Source: TMED27 sp964350695
Lineage (GTDB): Bacteria > Pseudomonadota > Alphaproteobacteria > Micavibrionales > Micavibrionaceae
Length of the DNA stretch: 64,000 nt
Direction of reading: 5' to 3'
NCBI GenBank assembly: GCA_964350695.1
Contig: CAYGKM010000006.1
Coordinates: 1-64,000, forward strand
This document shows, piece after piece, positions 59,202 through 64,000 of the stretch. Numbering within the stretch: position 1 is the first letter of the stretch; the number at the start of each line of letters is the position of its first letter. The notes beneath the pieces were generated by a model, which saw only the letters and a program-made list of their open reading frames with translations, was not told the origin of the DNA and did not search any database. The position numbers and the translations under genes were made by a program.

Positions 59202-59906
59202 TTGATTAAGTTTGAACATGTTGGTTTGCGGTACGGCGTTGGGCCGGAAGTGTTGAGTGATATTCACTTCACGCTTGAGGCGGGATCGTTTCACTTTTTA
59301 ACCGGCCCCAGCGGCGCGGGTAAGACCTCGCTTATGCGCCTGATGTATCTTGGGCGCAAGCCTACGCGCGGGCTGGTCGGGATGTTCGGGCATAATATCA
59401 ACGATATGGACAGGCAGGAGCTTGGGGCACTGCGCCAGCGCATCGGCGTAGTGTTTCAGGAGTTTAGGCTTTTTCCGCATTTATCGGCGTTTGATAATGT
59501 CGCCCTGCCCCTTCGAATTATAGGGCATCCCGAAAAAGAGATTAAAGACAATGTGAACGAGCTTCTCGAATGGGTGGGGCTTGGCGATTATAAATACTTC
59601 CTGCCGCCTACGCTATCGGGTGGGCAGCAGCAGCGCGTGGCCATCGCCAGAGCGGTTATTGCGCGACCAAAACTGCTTCTGGCGGATGAACCGACAGGAA
59701 ACCTTGATGATGAGATCGGCTTTCGGTTGATGCATTTGTTTGAGCAGCTCAACCGCATGGGCACGACGATTGTGATCGCGACACATAATCAGCTGATCAT
59801 GGATAAGTTCGGGCATCCCCGCATGGTTTTGGATGCCGGGCATCTGTCGATTGAAAGAGATACGGATAGCGATTCCATTCAAAAGAAGCTGGAAGGTGTG
59901 TTTTGA
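59202..59906 (+). CDS. ftsE: cell division ATP-binding protein FtsE
   Basis: 234 residues. ABC ATPase of the FtsEX complex that activates septal peptidoglycan hydrolysis. Walker A GPSGAGKTS, GVVFQEFRLFPHLSAFDNV Q-loop, signature LSGGQQQRVAIARAV, Walker B LLLADEPTGNLDDE. Start is a TTG at 59202. Followed by ftsX with a stop/start overlap. Confidence 0.93.
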   Translation: MIKFEHVGLRYGVGPEVLSDIHFTLEAGSFHFLTGPSGAGKTSLMRLMYLGRKPTRGLVGMFGHNINDMDRQELGALRQRIGVVFQEFRLFPHLSAFDNVALPLRIIGHPEKEIKDNVNELLEWVGLGDYKYFLPPTLSGGQQQRVAIARAVIARPKLLLADEPTGNLDDEIGFRLMHLFEQLNRMGTTIVIATHNQLIMDKFGHPRMVLDAGHLSIERDTDSDSIQKKLEGVF

Positions 59907-60847
59907 TGAAATTCTCGCTTCTTAAAGACAGACGCCTTGGCGTTTCGGACGGCAAGCGCGGATATGACATCCCGTTGAATGCGGGCGCAGGGTCTCGGTT
60001 TATGATCTTGCTTGTCGCGCTGATGAGCTTTTTGGCATTGATGGCGCTTGCGGGGACATTTGCGCTTTCAGGGCTGACAGATAGGTGGTCATCAGGATTA
60101 GAAAACCGCGTGACAATCGAAATTCCCGCGACAAAAGCGGATGGCAGCATTCGGAAAAGCGAAGAGATCGCCGAGCTGCGCGCGGCCGTTGAAGGGCTTT
60201 TGAAACGCGCACCGAACATCAAAACCTATAGCGCGATGAGCGAACAAGAGGTGCAAGACCTTGTTACGCCGTGGCTTGGCAAGCAGGTGGATTTTAACGA
60301 ATTGCCTTTGCCGGGTTTGGTTTCCGCGGAGATGCAGATTGCCGATGAAGAACAAAATAAAAAGCTGGATGCGGCGCTGAAGGCGCTTTCGCCGGATATT
60401 GCGATTGATGCACATGAAAGCTGGCTTGCGGATATTCTTCGTTTAGCGCGCTCGCTTAAACTTTCTGCGGGTTTAGTCACGCTGGTGATCAGCGCGACGA
60501 CGATCATTGCGATTGCGGGGGCTATTCGCTCTCGGATGGCGGAGCATAAGGATGATGTGGAGCTTTTGCACCTTATGGGGGCGAGTGATGAATATATCAC
60601 CAAGCAGTTTCAGCTACACGCCATTATCCTTGCATTTAAAGGCAGCCTGATTGGCTTGCTGATGGGGGCGGCGGCGCTTGGGCTTATGATGTTGATTGCC
60701 AGTTCTTCCAGCACCGGTTTATTGCCCAGCTTCTCACTGTCTTTGGGGCAGAATATTGTTTTGCTGTGCATGCCTGTTTTTGTGGCGGGCGTGGCATGGA
60801 TTACGGCGCGTTTTACTGTTCACCATGTCTTGTCACTTATGCCTTAA
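59906..60847 (+). CDS. ftsX: cell division membrane protein FtsX
   Basis: 313 residues, permease-like partner of FtsE with four membrane spans (about 30-52, 190-212 and two near the C-terminus) and a large periplasmic loop that recruits a hydrolase activator. The ATG at 59906 overlaps the ftsE TGA by one base (TGATG). A longer TTG start is possible but unlikely. The stop lies immediately before a hairpin that contains the next gene's start. Confidence 0.9.
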   Translation: MKFSLLKDRRLGVSDGKRGYDIPLNAGAGSRFMILLVALMSFLALMALAGTFALSGLTDRWSSGLENRVTIEIPATKADGSIRKSEEIAELRAAVEGLLKRAPNIKTYSAMSEQEVQDLVTPWLGKQVDFNELPLPGLVSAEMQIADEEQNKKLDAALKALSPDIAIDAHESWLADILRLARSLKLSAGLVTLVISATTIIAIAGAIRSRMAEHKDDVELLHLMGASDEYITKQFQLHAIILAFKGSLIGLLMGAAALGLMMLIASSSSTGLLPSFSLSLGQNIVLLCMPVFVAGVAWITARFTVHHVLSLMP

Positions 60848-60867
60848 TGGCTTAAAACCAAAGCCAT
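60847..60867 (+). promoter_or_regulatory. hairpin covering the ydcF-like start codon
   Basis: Perfect 7-base arms ATGGCTT (60847-60853) and AAGCCAT (60861-60867). The second arm ends in the first two bases of the ATG at 60866, and the first arm begins at the last base of the ftsX stop. It could delay initiation until the ftsX ribosome arrives. Confidence 0.5.
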
Positions 60868-61456
60868 GAATATCTTCAAAAAAACTGGCCTTTTCTTGGG
60901 CGCATTGATTCTTCTATGGGCGCTAGGCTTTGCGGCGTATTGTATCACCAGCATCAGCCGCGCAGTTGAGGACACCAATCAAACAAGCGATGCGATTGTG
61001 GTTTTAACGGGCGGGAAGATGCGAATCCCTGACGGTTTGGGGCTGTTCGCATCGGGGCGCTCGCCTGTTCTTTATATTACGGGGATTAATAAAGAGGTTA
61101 GGCGCGCTGAAATTCTGGCGCAATGGGAGGGCGCGACCCCTCTTCCTTCCTGCTGCATCGAGCTGGATTTTAACGCAACAACAACCACCGAAAACGCGCA
61201 AGAAACCGAAATCTGGCTGCGTAAGAAGAACTTTACCTCTATCCGCCTTGTCACGGGGAATTATCATATGAACCGCGCATTGATGGAATTTCGGCACGCC
61301 CTGCCCGATGTTGAGATTTATCCTCACCCGATTAAAGAGCCGGATTTAACCCTCACCGACCAACATTTCTGGGAGCTTTTATTCTCCGAATATCATAAAA
61401 CGCTCTATCGGTCGTTTCAGTTGACCTTCACCCGCAGACCGGAAAGCTTTTCATGA
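60866..61456 (+). CDS. YdcF-like DUF218 membrane protein
   Basis: 196 residues: one N-terminal membrane span (8-27) followed by the DUF218 domain with DAIVVLTGGKMRIPDGL, GLFASGRSPVLYITG, ETEIWLRKKNF and LVTGNYHMNRALMEF. YdcF/SanA-type proteins act in envelope maintenance and bind SAM or a metabolite by structure, with unknown chemistry. No Shine-Dalgarno is evident before its ATG, which sits inside the hairpin above. Overlaps the plsC-like gene by 4 bases. Confidence 0.88.
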   Translation: MNIFKKTGLFLGALILLWALGFAAYCITSISRAVEDTNQTSDAIVVLTGGKMRIPDGLGLFASGRSPVLYITGINKEVRRAEILAQWEGATPLPSCCIELDFNATTTTENAQETEIWLRKKNFTSIRLVTGNYHMNRALMEFRHALPDVEIYPHPIKEPDLTLTDQHFWELLFSEYHKTLYRSFQLTFTRRPESFS

Positions 61457-62937
61457 AGCGCAGTTTCATTCGCTCCAATATTTTTAATGTCCTGTTTTAT
61501 CTGCTCACGGGCCTGATGTGTCTGGCGTGCTTGCCTACGCTGTTTTTGCCGCGCAGGTATTTCATGGGTGTTGTTGATGCGTTTGTTCATAAGGTTTATT
61601 TCCTAGAGCGTTTTGTGCTGGGCTTGCGTTATGAAGTGCGCGGGGCCGAGCATTTGCCCAAGAACGGCGCGTATATCGTTGCGGCGAAGCACCAATCTGC
61701 TTATGAGACCATGAAGCTGCATATTCTTTTCAAAGATCCTGCCGTGATTTTGAAGAAAGAGCTTTTGAGCATCCCGCTTTGGGGTAAATATTTACAAAAA
61801 AGTTCTCCGATTGCGATTGATCGCTCAAACAAAGATGCGGCGGTGAGCTCTATTCAAGAGGGCGCGAAACGGGTGCAGGCGGAAAACCGTCCGATTGTGA
61901 TTTTTCCGCAAGGCACGCGGGTGAACCCTGACCAAAGCACAGCGGAGAAGCCTTATAAGATCGGAATTGCGCGGATTCAAGAAGCAACGGGCTTGCCGAT
62001 TATCCCGATGGCGATAAATGCGGGGTGTTTTTGGCCGCGTTCAGGCTGGCTTAAATCATCGGGAGTGGTTATCTTTGAATTTCTAGCCCCTATAGAAGCA
62101 GGAAAAGACAAGAAGGCACTTATGAGTGAATTGGAAGAAAAGATTGAAACCAAAAGTAACGAGCTGATTGCCGAAGCACGGGAAAGCAATACAAAACGCA
62201 GAGGCGGCGGGCTATCCAACGCGATATTCGGGTTTATGCTGGTGCTTATTCTGGCGGGCGCAGGATATAGTTTTTTGTGGTTTAAGACCGCCGATGTCCT
62301 GAAAAAAGAATATATGAACGCGGTTATTGATACGGGTAAATCAGCAGATGAAATTACGCCGCTTTATATTTCCGGCTTTCCGGGGAAACTCCATGCCTAC
62401 ATTGAGAAGGAAATCTTTCAGGACAGCAAGAGCACCGTGACGGTGAATAATATCAACGCGAGCGGCTGGCCGATCCCGTATCTGCCCGTTGATGTAGAAA
62501 CAGGTGAAATCGAGGTTCGGTATTTCCGCTGGAAGAATCCGCTGGAGATTGATTCCGTGAACGCGACCTTTACACAAAGAGGCAAAAAGGTGGTTGTGCA
62601 AGACAGTGTTTTGAAAAAAGACGCGTTTCTGGCGAGTTTGACAGGAGATCTTGAATTAGAGCGCGAGCCGTTTTCAAATATTGATATGGTGCTGAACCTC
62701 AAAAATCACGGCGCTTTGCTACAGATTTTGGCGGCGGACGGGATTGTAGACGAACGCATGGCGATGTTTATGAGCAGCGGTTTTACGAGCCTTGCTGGTG
62801 AAGACGGCAGTGTGAACATCCCGATTACGATGCGCAGTGACCGGCTTTATGCGGGGCCGTTCCCGATTATGCGTCTTCCGGTGCGTGCCCCAACCGCTGA
62901 GACAATTTCACGTACTCCTCCGGTTGTTGCTCCATAA
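61453..62937 (+). CDS. plsC: 1-acyl-sn-glycerol-3-phosphate acyltransferase fused to a DUF2125-like domain
   Basis: 494 residues. N-terminal PlsC acyltransferase (about 1-250): H80 and E85 in AAKHQSAYET (the HX4E variant of HX4D) and FPQGTRVNP at 151-159. A membrane segment at 256-277 then connects to a C-terminal region of about 215 residues that would be outside the cell membrane and that resembles DUF2125 (ITPLYISGFPGKLHAYIEKE, DVETGEIEVRYFRWKNPLEI). PlsC makes phosphatidic acid. The two parts are normally separate proteins. Last gene of the ftsE-ftsX-ydcF-plsC series. Confidence 0.88.
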   Translation: MKRSFIRSNIFNVLFYLLTGLMCLACLPTLFLPRRYFMGVVDAFVHKVYFLERFVLGLRYEVRGAEHLPKNGAYIVAAKHQSAYETMKLHILFKDPAVILKKELLSIPLWGKYLQKSSPIAIDRSNKDAAVSSIQEGAKRVQAENRPIVIFPQGTRVNPDQSTAEKPYKIGIARIQEATGLPIIPMAINAGCFWPRSGWLKSSGVVIFEFLAPIEAGKDKKALMSELEEKIETKSNELIAEARESNTKRRGGGLSNAIFGFMLVLILAGAGYSFLWFKTADVLKKEYMNAVIDTGKSADEITPLYISGFPGKLHAYIEKEIFQDSKSTVTVNNINASGWPIPYLPVDVETGEIEVRYFRWKNPLEIDSVNATFTQRGKKVVVQDSVLKKDAFLASLTGDLELEREPFSNIDMVLNLKNHGALLQILAADGIVDERMAMFMSSGFTSLAGEDGSVNIPITMRSDRLYAGPFPIMRLPVRAPTAETISRTPPVVAP

Positions 62938-63790
62938 CGTCACGGCGAATTGAGCGCGTTCTGGTGAAAGTATCGAAAAGATATTTATCATCGCCGCGGC
63001 GAATCGCTTTTTGCATCGCGGTTAGATCCTCGGTAAAGCGCTGAAGAATTTCCAGCACCGCTTCACGGTTGTTCATAAAGATGTCACGCCACATTGTGGG
63101 GTCTGATGCGGCGATGCGGGTGAAGCCGCGAAAGCCGGACGCGGAGAATTTAATCACTTCTGATTTCAAATCTTCTTCCAATTCATCGGCTGTTCCGACA
63201 ATCGTATAGGCTATCAAATGCGGGAGGTGCGAGGTAATTGCCAGAACCAGATCATGGTGGTCTGCATCCATAATCTCGATGCGCGCGCCGCAAATCTCTT
63301 CCCAAAGCGCGGTCACAAGCTCAACAGACTTAATCGGTGTGGAGGCCGTGGGTGTGAGGATGCAGTAATACCCTTCAAACAGCTCCGCGAAGCCTGCGGA
63401 CGGGCCGGAATGCTCGGTTCCCGCAATGGGGTGGCCAGGCACGAAATCGACGCTTTCGGGGAGCAAAGGCTCTAAAACTTCGATAACCGCCTTTTTAACA
63501 GAGCCTACATCGGTGACAACGGCTTTGGGCTTTATGAACGGGCCGATGGTTTCCCCCACGGCTTTAATCGCGCTTGTGGGGACAGCCAGAATAATCAAAT
63601 CACTGTTCTTTACGGACGCCGCCAGATCCGAGGTGACTTCATTGGCAAAGCCAAGCTCGACCACCTGCTTGCACACGTCTTCGCTGACATCGGCGACGAC
63701 GACTTTAACATTCGGGGCGTTTTTACGTACGGCTCTGGCGATTGATGAGCCGATTAGTCCCGCGCCAATAATTGTAATTCTCTCAAACAT
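62867..63790 (-). CDS. tyrA: prephenate/arogenate dehydrogenase
   Basis: 307 residues. NAD(P)-dependent step to 4-hydroxyphenylpyruvate or tyrosine. N-terminal Rossmann ITIIGAGLIGSSIARAVRKN, GHPIAGTEHSGP (conserved histidine), and the ADHHDLVLAITSHLPHLIAY block near the C-terminus. I start at the ATG at 63790; a longer reading to 63847 adds a non-conserved segment. Its 3' end overlaps the plsC-like gene by 71 bases. Substrate preference (prephenate or arogenate) cannot be told by eye. Confidence 0.93.
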   Translation of the reverse strand: MFERITIIGAGLIGSSIARAVRKNAPNVKVVVADVSEDVCKQVVELGFANEVTSDLAASVKNSDLIILAVPTSAIKAVGETIGPFIKPKAVVTDVGSVKKAVIEVLEPLLPESVDFVPGHPIAGTEHSGPSAGFAELFEGYYCILTPTASTPIKSVELVTALWEEICGARIEIMDADHHDLVLAITSHLPHLIAYTIVGTADELEEDLKSEVIKFSASGFRGFTRIAASDPTMWRDIFMNNREAVLEILQRFTEDLTAMQKAIRRGDDKYLFDTFTRTRSIRRDVMEQQPEEYVKLSQRLGHAPEDA

Positions 63791-63799
63791 AATGATTTT

Positions 63800-63825
63800 A
63801 GGTCTTATTTTTTGTATAAAGACCT
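63800..63825. repeat. hairpin between tyrA and metA
   Basis: Perfect 7-base arms AGGTCTT (63800-63806) and AAGACCT (63819-63825) in the 72-base divergent region, at the 5' end of both genes. Not a SAM-II riboswitch by eye: no match to its conserved core. Confidence 0.4.
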
Positions 63826-63862
63826 TCAATATATTCAACGCGTTCACAAAGCAAAGGAAAAT

Positions 63863-64000
63863 ATGCCTTTAGTCGCCCATAAAGACCTGCCGACATTTGC
63901 GCGCCTTCGCGCCGAGGGCAGTATTATCTTACCTGCTGGCCGTGCGCAGAGCCAAGAAATCAGAGAGATGCATATCGGCCTCTTGAACATGATGCCTGAC
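63863..64000 (+). CDS. metA: homoserine O-acyltransferase MetA (partial)
   Basis: The first 46 residues of a MetA family protein running off the right edge. RAQSQEIREMHIGLLNMMPD corresponds to the EIRxLxxxxLNxMP start of the family. MetA activates homoserine with succinyl- or acetyl-CoA in methionine synthesis. Shine-Dalgarno AAAGGA at 63853-63858, 4 bases before the ATG. Catalytic residues are beyond the window. Confidence 0.88.
   Translation, partial: MPLVAHKDLPTFARLRAEGSIILPAGRAQSQEIREMHIGLLNMMPD

Noticed and set aside
63791..63862. SAM-II riboswitch ahead of metA
   Set aside because: The sequence has a simple hairpin but not the conserved pseudoknot core.

Overview
This window looks like ordinary chromosomal backbone of an alphaproteobacterium. 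The evidence is the gene order prfA-prmC-DUF4167-clpB, a SUF operon with sufT, a Fur repressor next to a DUF1491 protein, PleC/DivJ-like kinase architecture, a HIG1-type small membrane protein beside ubiG and etfBA, lptM-lysA, ftsEX-ydcF-plsC, and a tRNA-Ser with an encoded CCA tail. Base composition looks intermediate. Genus or order cannot be fixed from the window; a lineage such as the Micavibrionales is only a guess. I see no prophage, IS element, CRISPR array or rRNA. No stretch over 300 bases lacks a gene once missed small genes are counted.

Layout. 1-8.9 kb: end of the infB-rbfA-truB-rpsO translation cluster, then two unknown proteins, gpmI on the other strand, another unknown protein, pnp, a Pycsar-effector-like membrane protein and a glycerophosphodiester phosphodiesterase. 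8.9-13.5 kb, minus strand: a lipoprotein, the fatty-acid genes fabA-fabB-fabI, an unknown protein and an SH3-domain protein. 13.5-16 kb, plus: dusA and two unknown genes. 16-21.7 kb, minus: SUF iron-sulfur operon sufB-(membrane protein)-sufC-sufD-sufS-sufT-sufA. 21.8-24.3 kb: a fused membrane/spermidine-synthase-like protein. 24.3-31.9 kb, minus: fur, two small conserved proteins, an anchored unknown protein and prfC; a degenerate GGDEF protein with a PAS histidine kinase; rpmB and an unusual tgt. 32-43 kb: a CbiB-like membrane protein, PHA depolymerase, a YgjP-type protease, ruvX, gatC-gatA-X-gatB, a TerD protein, tRNA-Ser(GCT), an FkbM methyltransferase, an M17 aminopeptidase and an NlpC/P60 protein. 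43.2-51.4 kb, minus: a lipoprotein, clpB, DUF4167, prmC, prfA, a RodZ-like protein and lysC. 51.4-64 kb: ubiG, a HIG1 protein, etfB, etfA, an unknown protein, a pentapeptide-repeat protein, lptM-lysA, a zinc-ribbon protein, a helical-repeat protein, ftsE-ftsX-ydcF, a plsC-DUF2125-like fusion, tyrA and the start of metA.

Functionally the window is dominated by translation and RNA processing (infB, rbfA, truB, rpsO, pnp, dusA, prfA, prfC, prmC, gatCAB, tgt, rpmB), lipid metabolism (fabABI, plsC, glpQ-like, phaZ), Fe-S assembly and iron control, envelope and division genes, and amino-acid synthesis (lysC, lysA, tyrA, metA).

The most unusual items are: a Tgt whose three zinc cysteines are all replaced while its catalytic aspartates remain; an orphan PycTM-type protein; a protein with a duplicated CGC motif placed between gatA and gatB; a membrane protein inside the suf operon; a PlsC fusion; and several inverted repeats at start sites. 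I did not find a clear-cut new multi-gene system; the candidates are listed with their limits.
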